From: a virus
Length of the DNA: 21,919 nucleotides
Direction: 5' to 3' (one strand)
Virus record (IMG/VR): IMGVR_UViG_3300027127_000207
Span: 1 to 21,919 of that record
In this document: piece after piece, positions 5,268 to 15,000 of the stretch
Numbering within the stretch: position 1 is the stretch's first letter
Layout of the letters: every line of letters starts with the position of its first letter
Notes under the pieces: model-generated
Told to the model about the DNA's origin: nothing
The model's input: only the letters and a program-made list of their open reading frames with translations
Database searches by the model: none
Program-made: the position numbers and the translations under genes

Positions 5268-5725
5268 AAATATCAGAACACTTATCACTCGCTGAAGTAA
5301 CAAGAAGTGAAACAGCAAAGCGCAAAGGGATTAGTAACAATCCAACTGCTGAACATCTTGAGAATTTCAAGTTGTTGGCTGAGAATGTATTTGAGGAGAT
5401 AAGAGCGCACTTCGGTGTGCCTATCCATATCAGCTCCGGCTATCGCAGCAAGGAGCTTAATGATGCGATTGGTGGCAGCCATACATCACAGCATAGCAAA
5501 GGTCAGGCTATTGACATTGATATGGATGGTAGTGGAGATGGTGTTAGTAATGCTGACATTTATAATTTTATCAAGGACAACCTTGAGTTTGACCAATTGA
5601 TTTGGGAGTTTGGTACAGATGCAAATCCTGATTGGGTGCATGTGTCTTATGCTAAAGGAAAGAATCGTAAGCAAAAATTAAAAGCAATTAAGGTAAATAA
5701 AAAGACTCAATACATCGCAATATGA
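5264..5725 (+). CDS. endolysin, M15 family zinc peptidase
   Basis: This 153-residue enzyme is a single-domain M15_3-type peptidase that cuts peptidoglycan cross-links or stem peptides at lysis. The signature is complete: SSGYRSKELNDAIGG (58-71), SQHSKGQAIDID with zinc ligands His77 and Asp84 (75-86), and the third ligand His126 in WVHVSY. The length is typical of stand-alone phage M15 lysins. There is no signal peptide, so export must depend on a holin. The gene overlaps the 40-aa gene before it and the membrane-protein gene after it by 4 bases each (ATGA), fixing its start and placing it in a lysis cassette. Confidence 0.93.
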   Translation: MKISEHLSLAEVTRSETAKRKGISNNPTAEHLENFKLLAENVFEEIRAHFGVPIHISSGYRSKELNDAIGGSHTSQHSKGQAIDIDMDGSGDGVSNADIYNFIKDNLEFDQLIWEFGTDANPDWVHVSYAKGKNRKQKLKAIKVNKKTQYIAI

Positions 5726-6180
5726 GTGACAAGAAGAAGTTTAAAGACACCAAGGTTGGTCAGTTTCTTAAGACCAAAGCGCCCAATATCTTGGCGAAAG
5801 TTGGTGACTTGCTTCCTGACTCAGGTGTTTTGGGTATTGTAAAGAATTTAGTTGATAAATCTCCCGAACTTAGCCCTGCTGATAAAGCTGCAGCGCATGA
5901 ACAACTTAAAGAGCTTTATGCGTTAGAGGTGCAGGATAGGGAGTCTGCACGCACACGTGAGGTTGAAATAGCGAAGACGGGTAAGTTTGATTTTTTATTT
6001 AACCTTACCGGTCTTATTGGATTAGGCGTTTTTGTTTTCATTGTTTACGCCATTGTCTATCTTGATATACCAAAAGAAAATAAAGAATTATTTATACACT
6101 TAATAGGAATTGCGGAGGGTGTTGTGCTTTCAATCTTTGGATATTATTTCGGTAGTGCAGTGAAGAAAAATACTCAGTAA
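5722..6180 (+). CDS. holin-like membrane protein (GTA holin 3TM-like)
   Basis: The 152-residue protein has a soluble amphipathic N-terminal half, a charged helix (DRESARTREVEIAKTGKFD, 72-90) and two hydrophobic spans (91-114 and 123-145). The end of the second span, IFGYYFGS, followed by a basic tail, is characteristic of proteins annotated as holin of 3TMs for gene-transfer-agent release. It directly follows the endolysin with a 4-base overlap, supporting a pore-forming role that lets the M15 enzyme reach the wall. Only two clear spans are visible, so the topology is N-out/C-out or N-in/C-in. Its TAA overlaps the fibre ATG by one base (TAATG). Confidence 0.8.
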   Translation: MSDKKKFKDTKVGQFLKTKAPNILAKVGDLLPDSGVLGIVKNLVDKSPELSPADKAAAHEQLKELYALEVQDRESARTREVEIAKTGKFDFLFNLTGLIGLGVFVFIVYAIVYLDIPKENKELFIHLIGIAEGVVLSIFGYYFGSAVKKNTQ

Positions 6181-9100
6181 TGGCACGGATAAGTACATAC
6201 CCCATAATAGTTACTCCTACGCTGAACGATTTATTAATCGGTACAGACGTAGAGAACTTGAACAATACGAAGAATTTTACCGTTGCCGAGCTTGGCAATA
6301 CTATAGGTCAATTCTATGTTCCTTATGTTGGCGCTACAGGCAACGTAAATCTTGGAGCATTTAGTATAGAGGCAGCAGCATTCATTGTTCCGGGCGGTCT
6401 TGCTTCACAATTTGTGAAGGCTGATGGCTCTTTAGACAGTACTGCATACACTCCTGAGACAAGAACGCTTACAATTAATGGTACAACCTACGACTTATCG
6501 GCTGATAGGACATGGGATTTGCCTACAATTGACACGCTTACTACGCTTGGAACGGGTGGAGCCGCCACATATATTGGCAAAACGCTCAATATCCCAATCT
6601 ATCAGTCGCAGGGAGACTATATTACGCAGCTTTCGGGTGAGGCAACAGCTCTTGGCCCGGGCAATGCTACGATTACCCTCGACAATATGGCCGTTATAAC
6701 CAAGGTATTGACGGGATTAAACATCACAGGTGGTACTGTAGTGTCTACAGACAGCATAGTTACAGCTTTTGGTAAGGTACAGAACCAAATTAATAGCCTT
6801 GTTGGTGGCGTTCAATACCAAGGTACATGGGATGCAGCTACCAACACACCCTTTTTGCAGAGTTCTGTAGGCACAAAGGGCTACTACTACGTAGTAAGTG
6901 TACCGGGTAACACCAACTTGAACGGAGTTACTGATTGGAGGCTTGGTGATTGGGCTATTTTTGATGGTACAGCATGGAGTAAGGTTGACAATACTGACGC
7001 AGTTGTAAGCGTAAACGGATACACAGGTGCGGTTGTGCTTACTTACAGTGATGTAGGTGCGCCTCCGTCTACAAGAACCCTTACTATTAATGGAACAGGG
7101 TATGATTTGAGTGCAGATAGGTCATGGACAGTGGGTGATGTACGTACAGATGGTTCTTATGCTAACCCTGCGTGGATAACTTCACTTGGTTGGAGTAAAA
7201 TTACCAACACACCAACTACAATTGCAGGTTATGGCATCACTGATGCAGTTGATGATAGCACTACTCTGACTATAAACGGTGTTAGCTACGACCTTTCAGC
7301 AAACAGGACGTGGAATGTAGGAACAGTTACGAGCATTGCTACAAATGGCCCTCTTACAGGTGGCACAATCACGGGTTCGGGCACAATCGGTATAACTCAA
7401 GCAGGTCCAACATCAGATGGATACCTTAGTGCTGCTGATTGGAATGAGTTTAATACAAAACTAAACGACCTTAGCGCAACAGCCCCTATTACTTATGTAG
7501 GAAATGTTATAGGTATTACACAGTCAGGCGCAAGTTCAAATGGATATTTGAGTTCAACAGATTGGAACACGTTTAACAACAAGCAAGATGCGCTTGTTAA
7601 CCCGGTTACAGGTACAGGTACAGCTTATGTACTACCAATGTGGAGCGGTGCTACAACACTTACCAATAGCCCACTGTCTTATGTAGCTGATACGTTTACT
7701 TTTCAGTATAATAGTGCCACAGGTGGTGTGGTTACGTTTACAAATGGCGGCTTAACGTCTTATGCGTACACTATTACAATGAACAACTTTGGTTCTCCAA
7801 GGTCAACTGTTCATAGTTACACTGATGGTGTAGTATCTCAAGTGATTGGGAGCACACAGGTATCAAAAATATTCGCTAATGGAAACACTATTATTGGTGA
7901 TGGTATTAACGACACAGGATATAAACTTACTGTAGAGGGAAATCTTTATATTGAGACGATTATAAACGCAACTACTGACACAGATAAATTTTTAGTATCT
8001 GATTCAGGGGTTATTAAGTACAGGACAGGTAGTGAGGTGCTCGGTGATATTGGTGCTGTACCTACAACAAGACAGCTCACTATCAATGGGACCTCCTACG
8101 ACTTGTCCGCAGACAGAACATGGAGCGTAGGTACAGTTACTTCAGTAGATATGAGTGTGCCTGCAGGGTTTACCATTTCCGGAAACCCTGTTACAGGCGC
8201 AGGAACTCTTGCGGTAGCATTTGCTTCAGGGTATTCTTTACCTACTAACGCAAGTCAGGGTACTTGGGACACTGCTTACAATAGAAGTCTTACTTCTGCT
8301 GCAGTTACCGGTACAGTAACAAAAACATTAACACTTAATCAGCAGGATGGAGGAACCATCACTGCATCATGGACTGATTACGATACCGCCCCGGTGACAA
8401 GTGTGTTCGGAAGGACAGGGGCCGTTATAGCTCAGTCAGGAGATTACTCAACGACCCTTGTTACCGAGGGCACTAATTTATATTTTACAGACGCACGTTC
8501 ACGTGCGGCTATCAGCCTTACTACCGTGGGTAGTAGTGGCCCTGCAACATACAGCAATCTTACGGGGGTATTTAATATCCCTAATTATGGGTCTGCTTTG
8601 ACAGGATACGTTCCATATACCGGGGCTACGCAAGACGTAAATATCGGTACGTATGGGCTTATTACTGATTTTGTTAGATATAATCTATCGAGCAGCAATA
8701 TTCCTTCTGCTGAAGGAGTAATGTGGTGGGATAATATTGAGGGAACAATTAGACTTTCTCTCAAAGGAAATACATATAATCTTCCAATTGGAGAGAGTGT
8801 TGTAGCGAGAGTGCGCAATAGCACCGGAGGTAATCTATCAAGAACAGCTTATCAAGCTGTAAGGGTTGCAGGTGCGCAAGGACAAAGACTTGCTGTTGCA
8901 TTGGCTCAAGCTAACAACGACCCTAATAGCGCATCTACACTTGGATTGGTATGTGAAGACATATCAACTAATCAGGAAGGATTTATTGTAAACATCGGTC
9001 AGATTGTTAACGTAGATACTACAGGTAGCCTTCAAGGAGAGACTTGGCTTGATGGTAATGTATTATATCTGAGTCCAACTATACCGGGAGCTCTTACTAA

Positions 9101-12002
9101 TGTTAAACCTGCTGCGCCTCAACATACCGTAATCATCGGATATGTAGAATATGCGCATGCTAATAACGGTAAGATATATGTTAAGGTAGATAACGGATAT
9201 GAGCTCGAGGAGCTACATGACGTTGCTCCAACTCCTTATGTAAATAATGGAGTGCTTTATCGTGACACAGCAACAAACCTTTGGAAGAGTGCAACTATTG
9301 CTACTCTTCTTGGATACACTCCGGCTAATCAGGCTATTACTCTTACCATTAATGGTACTACGTATGACCTTAGCGCCAATAGAACGTGGAACGTAGGTAC
9401 AGTTACTTCAATTACTGCAGGCTCAGGTCTTGATGGTGGTACTATTACTACATCAGGCACTATCAGCCACGCAGATACTTCTTCTCAAACAAGTGTTGAC
9501 AATACGGGTGGATTCGTTATTCAAGATGTAACTCTTGATACATTTGGTCATGTAACAGGTCTTACAAGCACTGACTTTGACTTGAGGTATGTGCCACTTA
9601 CTCGTACACTAAACGGCCTTGCGCTATCTTCAAACCAAACATTTGCTACCGGAACAACAGGTACTGACTTTAATATTGTTAGTGCAGGTACTGTTCATAC
9701 GTTCAATATCCCTGATGCGTCAGCTTCAGCAAGAGGATTTGTGAACGCTACGACTCAGACAATAGGTGGTGCAAAAACATTTACGGCTTCCCCTACTGTT
9801 CCTTCTTTGTATTTGACAAATATGGGAGCAGGAAGCGGTGCGCTTTACTACAATACATTAGAGAGCAGACTTACGCTTGCCAACTACAATGTAGGCGGTA
9901 AGTTGATGTTCGAGGTGAATGGTGGTAACTATACCATGTCATTAAATGCTGACTTAAGTGTTCAGCTTCTTGGCTACACTACCAATGGAATACTGAAGAC
10001 TTCAGGTTCAAATGGTACGCTGATAGTAGATACCACAGCTTATACGCCTCAGTCAAGAACGCTTACTATCAATGGCACTGCTTATGATTTAAGCGCTGAC
10101 AGGTCATGGTCTGTTGGTACAGTGACAAGCGTAAACATGAGTGTTCCTACGGGATTTGTTATAGGTGGTAATCCTGTAACGTCAAGCGGTACACTTGCTT
10201 TGACTTTTGCTTCAGGATATAGCCTTCCAACAAATGCTAAGCAGGCCAATTGGGATACAGCATACGATAATCGAATTACATCTCTGACGACTACAGGTAC
10301 GAGTGGTGCAGCTACGTTGGTATCCAACGTGCTTAACATCCCTCAGTACCAAGCTCAGGGCAACTATATTACTTCACTGACGGGTGAAGCCACAGCGAGT
10401 GGACCGGGCGCAGCAAGTGTCACGCTCAGTAACTCTGCTGTTACGGGCAAAGTGCTTACAGGTCTTACAGTGACCGGCACAACAATCTCTGCTACAGATA
10501 GTATTCTTAGCGCTTTAGGAAAGCTTCAGGGTCAAGTGAATGACCTTGTAGGTGGCTTGCAGTATCAAGGTACTTGGAACGCATCAACAAATACTCCTAC
10601 TATCACTTCAGGTGTCGGCACCGATGGATACTTTTACATTGTAAATGTAGCAGGTAACACGACTATTGACGGTGTTAGTGGTTGGCAGGTAGGGGATTGG
10701 ATAGTTTTTCATGGGTCTGCTTGGCAGAAGGTGGACAATACTGAGTCTGTTACATCTGTAAATGGATTTACAGGTGCTGTAGTTCTTACTACTTCAAACA
10801 TTTCTGAAGGCACGAACCTTTATTTTACAGATAGCAGGGCTCGTTCTGCGATAAGTTTAACAACTACCGGAAACAGTGGTGCTGCTACTTACAGCAATTT
10901 AACAGGTGTTCTTAATGTTCCTCAGTATTCACTTGCAGGGCTTGGTGGTGTGCCTGATACTCGTCAGCTTACTATCAATGGTACTGCGTACGACCTTAGC
11001 GCTAATAGGACATGGTCGGTTGGTACTGTAACAAGTATTGCTACTACAGGTCCTATTACAGGAGGAACGATTACAGGTAGTGGAACAATTGGAATTACTC
11101 AAGCAACTACTTCTTCTAATGGTTATCTCAGCTCAACAGATTGGAATACATTTAATAATAAGCAAGCTGCCATCACACTTACTACTACAGGTAATAGTGG
11201 CGCAGCGACATTTGTAGGCGCTACACTTAATGTTCCTAATTATACGTTAGGTGGGTTGGGTGGTGTTCCTGAAACAAGAACAATAACTATCAACGGCACA
11301 AGTTATGACCTGAGTGCTAACCGCACTTGGTCAGTAGGTACTGTTACCTCAATAACATTTAGCGGCCCGTTAACGGGCGGCACTATCACAGGCTCAGGTA
11401 CAGTTGGGATACTACAAGCAAGCGGTTCACAGAACGGATATTTGAGTTCAACTGATTGGACTACGTTCAATAACAAGCAGAATGCTATTTCAGTTACAGC
11501 TCCTATTACGCTTGTGGGTAGCACAATTGCTATCACACAGGCAGGTGCAAGCTCAAATGGCTATCTGTCGAGTACTGATTGGAATACGTTCAACAATAAG
11601 CAAGGAACCATAACACTGACGACCACGGGTACGAGTGGAGCGGCTACGTTTGGAGCAGGAAATATTTTAAATATACCTATCTATCAGAGCGTGCTGACCA
11701 ATCCTGTTACCGGTACGGGTACGACAAATTATTTGTCGAAGTGGAATGGTACATCTTCGCTGACTGATAGTTTGCTTTATGATAGTGGTTCAGCGATAGG
11801 ATTGGGTACAGCAACTGTTAATGCTGCAGCATTATTCCAAATGGATAGTACTACAAGAGGTTTATTGCCTCCACGTATGACACAGGCTCAGCGTCAGGCA
11901 ATAGCAACTGTCCCTGAAGGGTTGATAGTTTATCAGACAAATGGTGTAATTGGTTTGTATATTTACGCTAACGGAACTTGGCGTTCACTCACAATGGTAT
12001 AA
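6180..12002 (+). CDS. giant modular tail fibre / adhesin (1940 aa)
   Basis: The protein is a mosaic of repeated beta modules. Its N-terminus (LLIGTDVENLNNTKNFTVAEL) recurs in the 78-aa protein at 19189 and is probably the attachment segment. Eight copies of LTINGTxYDLSA(D/N)RxW occur, most followed by xVGTVTSI. Five copies of NGYLSSTDWNTFNNKQ are seen, plus a duplicated 145-residue unit (YQGTW...NTP, GDW, VDNT, VNGxTGAVVLT) and two copies of EGTNLYFTDxRxRxAISLTT. The C-terminus (STTRGLLPPRMTQAQRQAI, then EGLIVYQT) is the ending I know from Bacteroidota phage fibres. It should bind host surface structures. Composition is Thr/Gly/Ser-rich with few charges and essentially no Cys. At 5.8 kb it is the largest gene in the window. 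No frameshift or stop interrupts it. Confidence 0.9.
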   Translation: MARISTYPIIVTPTLNDLLIGTDVENLNNTKNFTVAELGNTIGQFYVPYVGATGNVNLGAFSIEAAAFIVPGGLASQFVKADGSLDSTAYTPETRTLTINGTTYDLSADRTWDLPTIDTLTTLGTGGAATYIGKTLNIPIYQSQGDYITQLSGEATALGPGNATITLDNMAVITKVLTGLNITGGTVVSTDSIVTAFGKVQNQINSLVGGVQYQGTWDAATNTPFLQSSVGTKGYYYVVSVPGNTNLNGVTDWRLGDWAIFDGTAWSKVDNTDAVVSVNGYTGAVVLTYSDVGAPPSTRTLTINGTGYDLSADRSWTVGDVRTDGSYANPAWITSLGWSKITNTPTTIAGYGITDAVDDSTTLTINGVSYDLSANRTWNVGTVTSIATNGPLTGGTITGSGTIGITQAGPTSDGYLSAADWNEFNTKLNDLSATAPITYVGNVIGITQSGASSNGYLSSTDWNTFNNKQDALVNPVTGTGTAYVLPMWSGATTLTNSPLSYVADTFTFQYNSATGGVVTFTNGGLTSYAYTITMNNFGSPRSTVHSYTDGVVSQVIGSTQVSKIFANGNTIIGDGINDTGYKLTVEGNLYIETIINATTDTDKFLVSDSGVIKYRTGSEVLGDIGAVPTTRQLTINGTSYDLSADRTWSVGTVTSVDMSVPAGFTISGNPVTGAGTLAVAFASGYSLPTNASQGTWDTAYNRSLTSAAVTGTVTKTLTLNQQDGGTITASWTDYDTAPVTSVFGRTGAVIAQSGDYSTTLVTEGTNLYFTDARSRAAISLTTVGSSGPATYSNLTGVFNIPNYGSALTGYVPYTGATQDVNIGTYGLITDFVRYNLSSSNIPSAEGVMWWDNIEGTIRLSLKGNTYNLPIGESVVARVRNSTGGNLSRTAYQAVRVAGAQGQRLAVALAQANNDPNSASTLGLVCEDISTNQEGFIVNIGQIVNVDTTGSLQGETWLDGNVLYLSPTIPGALTNVKPAAPQHTVIIGYVEYAHANNGKIYVKVDNGYELEELHDVAPTPYVNNGVLYRDTATNLWKSATIATLLGYTPANQAITLTINGTTYDLSANRTWNVGTVTSITAGSGLDGGTITTSGTISHADTSSQTSVDNTGGFVIQDVTLDTFGHVTGLTSTDFDLRYVPLTRTLNGLALSSNQTFATGTTGTDFNIVSAGTVHTFNIPDASASARGFVNATTQTIGGAKTFTASPTVPSLYLTNMGAGSGALYYNTLESRLTLANYNVGGKLMFEVNGGNYTMSLNADLSVQLLGYTTNGILKTSGSNGTLIVDTTAYTPQSRTLTINGTAYDLSADRSWSVGTVTSVNMSVPTGFVIGGNPVTSSGTLALTFASGYSLPTNAKQANWDTAYDNRITSLTTTGTSGAATLVSNVLNIPQYQAQGNYITSLTGEATASGPGAASVTLSNSAVTGKVLTGLTVTGTTISATDSILSALGKLQGQVNDLVGGLQYQGTWNASTNTPTITSGVGTDGYFYIVNVAGNTTIDGVSGWQVGDWIVFHGSAWQKVDNTESVTSVNGFTGAVVLTTSNISEGTNLYFTDSRARSAISLTTTGNSGAATYSNLTGVLNVPQYSLAGLGGVPDTRQLTINGTAYDLSANRTWSVGTVTSIATTGPITGGTITGSGTIGITQATTSSNGYLSSTDWNTFNNKQAAITLTTTGNSGAATFVGATLNVPNYTLGGLGGVPETRTITINGTSYDLSANRTWSVGTVTSITFSGPLTGGTITGSGTVGILQASGSQNGYLSSTDWTTFNNKQNAISVTAPITLVGSTIAITQAGASSNGYLSSTDWNTFNNKQGTITLTTTGTSGAATFGAGNILNIPIYQSVLTNPVTGTGTTNYLSKWNGTSSLTDSLLYDSGSAIGLGTATVNAAALFQMDSTTRGLLPPRMTQAQRQAIATVPEGLIVYQTNGVIGLYIYANGTWRSLTMV
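6618..7055 (+). repeat. first copy of the duplicated 145-residue fibre module
   Basis: This stretch encodes YITQLSGEATALGPG through VVLTYSDVG and is homologous over its whole length to 10365-10806 (YITSLTGEATASGPG through VVLTTSNIS). Shared landmarks are KVLTGL, VGGxQYQGTW, NTP, VGTxGYxYxV, GDWxxF, VDNT and VNGxTGAVVLT. I take the module as a carbohydrate- or receptor-binding unit of Bacteroidota phage fibres; that role is inference. Confidence 0.8.
10365..10806 (+). repeat. second copy of the duplicated 145-residue fibre module
   Basis: This is the homologue of 6618-7055. It is followed directly by the EGTNLYFTDSRARSAISLTT unit, whose sister copy (near 8466-8590) instead follows a different segment. 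The modules have therefore been shuffled, not copied as one block. Confidence 0.8.
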
Positions 12003-12005
12003 GAT

Positions 12006-15000
12006 ATGTCAAATTTAGCAACGATAACGAATAACATATTAGCAGACAGTGGTATTGATGACTTGAACGTGGTTGTTACTACGGGCTCGTATGCTAATCC
12101 TGCTTGGATAACTTCTTTAGCTTGGTCTAAGATTACAGGTGCTCCTTTAGGTGATTACTTGCCTTTGGCAGGTGGTACAATGACAGGTAATATTAATTGG
12201 GCTCAGACTGATAGGGGTATTACATGGAATTTTAATACTGACGGTGCTTATATTAAGTTCTATAATACCGGAGACGGTGATACTGATTCAAGGTTAGAGT
12301 TTGCTACTATTGATAATAACAACGAATACTTCAGATGGGGACATGTTCCTTCGGGTGGGTCTTTCTATGAGTCAATGAAGCTTGTACCTAATAGCAGTGG
12401 TAATGCTCAATTAATTGTCTCAGGTAGTGTAGGTATTGGAACAACATCTCCTTCGTATGTATTTCATGCTGTTTCATCAAATACAACAATAGGTGCATTT
12501 AGGAATAGTGGGGCAGCTAATGGTCAGTTATTAGTAGGTAATACTGCAGGTGATTTAGCATTAAGAATATTAGCAAGTGGAGATGCTATAATGTTTTCAG
12601 ACGTTTCAAAGTATTTAGCGTTTGGTACTAATGGCGGTTCTGAAAGAATGCGCATATCTTCCGCAGGAGCTATCAAGTTTAACACTTATGGTTCAGGAAC
12701 CAATACAGGTACAGTAGCTTATAACCTTGCCGTAGATGCAAGTGGAAACGTAATTGAAACAGCAGGAGGCGTTGTTGATGGTAGTGGTACAGCTAACTAT
12801 ATTCCTAAATGGAGTGACCCAAATACACTTACCAATAGTTTAATTTATGATAATGGTACCAATGTAGCTATTGGTACAACATCACCCATTAATACAGGAT
12901 TAACTGTTCAGACAAGTGGTGCTGCGTTTAGCACTACTGCTACCAAAAACTCAAACATGTATGGGTTGACATTAGTTTCTACGACTAATGAAAACACAAT
13001 GAGTGGAGTTTGGTTTGGTAGTGGAGGTGGTGTGCATTGGAGTGGTATTGCAGGTTCAAGAAGTAACTATACTGTTGATTGGTCTACCCATCTATCTTTT
13101 TATACTCACATAGCTAACACTGTTAATATAACAGAAGCTACTGAGAAAATGCGTATAACAGGGGATGGTAACGTGGGTATAGGGGCTACAAACCCTGATA
13201 GTAAAGTTGTTTCAAATTATGGAACTCTTACTTCATTTAATAATAATGATATAAGGACTACAACAGCTTTGCTTCTTACTGCATCAGACCCCGGCACAAC
13301 ATCAAGTAGTAATGGGGTAACTCTTGCATTTAGACCTATTATCAATAGGGGTGCTGCTGCTACAATAACAGTATTAAACGATAGTGTCAATAAAGAAGGC
13401 AGTGGTGTAATGATATTCAGCAATGGTGGTGGTGTTTATCCTTCTTCTGTTACTGAAGCGATGAGGATTAGTAATTCTCAAAATATATTGATTGGTATTG
13501 GAACAGATGCAGGTTATAGGTTAGACGTTGCAGGTACGGTGAGGGTACAATCTTCTTTCAATGGATTAGGTTATGGGTCTTTTGGAAGAACTGTAGATGG
13601 TACATATAGACTTATTATTCAAGGTGTAGGAACATCATCTTCTAATTATGGGTTATCGGTTACAGATAGTGGAGGAAATCAAAATCTATGGGTAAGAGAT
13701 GATGGTGTTGTTTATTTGAGAGGTAATGTCGGCATTGGAACGAGCAGCCCTTCATATAAATTACAAAGTAACGCTTCAAGTTATCAGTTAGCATTAATCA
13801 ATCCCGGATATGGAGGGTGGTTATATAATGTTGGAACTGATTTGAGTATGGGATTTGTTCTTGAAGGAACAGGAGAGAAGATGCGACTTACAAGTAGTGG
13901 TGACCTTTTAATAGGAGATACAACTGCAAGTGCTAATCTTTGGGTAAAAAGTAGTGCATCCGGAAATGCTTTTGGAGCAAGAAATACGAATGCTACATTT
14001 GCCGCAACAGTTGGGTTTTTTGGAGCAGATAGAAACACATCAAATAATACTTTTTATTACATTGATTGTTATAACTACGGTAATTCTACTTATAGATTTA
14101 GAGTAGCTGATAGTGGTAATGTTACATCAGCAGGTTCAGCTACATTTGCAGGTACTTTTTTTGGTGGTAATAATATTGAATTAGTAAATGCAGGTGGTCC
14201 TTATATATTAGTTGGAGAAGGAACAGGAGCAAGTCAATACGGAGTTGTAGATTGGGATGCAACTAATAATCGTTTAAGAATAGCTACACAACCTTATGCT
14301 TTTGGAGCAAATAGTGGACAAATAACATTAACTACAGCAGGTAATGTAGGAATTGGAACCCTTTCTCCTGCAACAAAACTTGAAGTTAGAAGTAATGTTG
14401 CAGGATTAGAAGCTGCAAGATTTTCAGATAGCAACTATGCTGATTTAGCAATAGGATTCCCGACTGCAGGCGTTGCATCGATAGATTTCGAATATGGTGC
14501 TGCAGGTGCTTTAGCGTTCAGAAGTGGGACAGGTAAGAATGAGCGCATGCGCATCACATCGGGCGGTTTTGTTGGGATAGGTGAAAGTTCTCCAATTAGT
14601 AAACTTACTGTTACAGACAGCAATCAATTTGTTGCACGTTTTTACAATAGTTCCGCCAATCAACTTACAACAGTTCAGGTGGCAAATCAAGCTCAGTCAA
14701 CTGCAGGTGTAAATACGGCTGCTGCAACATTTGAATTAGTTGGTAAAGCGGGATCGTCTACACATGGTAGACACGCTTGGATTGGTGCAGAAGGTGTAGC
14801 AGCAGAAACATTTAGAACTAAACTTTTATTTAAACTAAGAGGCGAGTCTAATTCGGGATACACTTGGGCAGGCGTTACTGAAGCTCCAACAATTTTAACA
14901 CTTGATGGTAATGGACTTGTGGGTATTGTAACAAGTAGCCCTGCATCTTTTTTGCAAATTGGTACTTATGCAAGTGCAAGTAAATATATTGACAGCTCTA

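Larger units (their letters stand above)
6467..11332 (+). repeat. eight dispersed copies of the LTINGTxYDLSAxRxW coding repeat
   Basis: Copies of about 50 bases begin near 6467, 7077, 7263, 8068, 9337, 10057, 10966 and 11279, all in the reading frame of the 1940-aa fibre. The encoded core is almost invariant (copy 3 has VSY, copy 8 TITING), but synonymous sites differ in nearly every copy: Tyr-Asp-Leu-Ser is written tac-gac-tta-tcg, tat-gat-ttg-agt, tac-gac-ctt-tca and so on. Spacing between copies is irregular (about 190 to 1270 bases). Confidence 0.85.

Noticed and set aside
5982-5994. TAAGTTTG promoter-like box inside the holin-like gene
   Set aside because: It lies in mid-gene, has no leader or nearby start, and such 8-mers occur by chance in AT-rich coding sequence.
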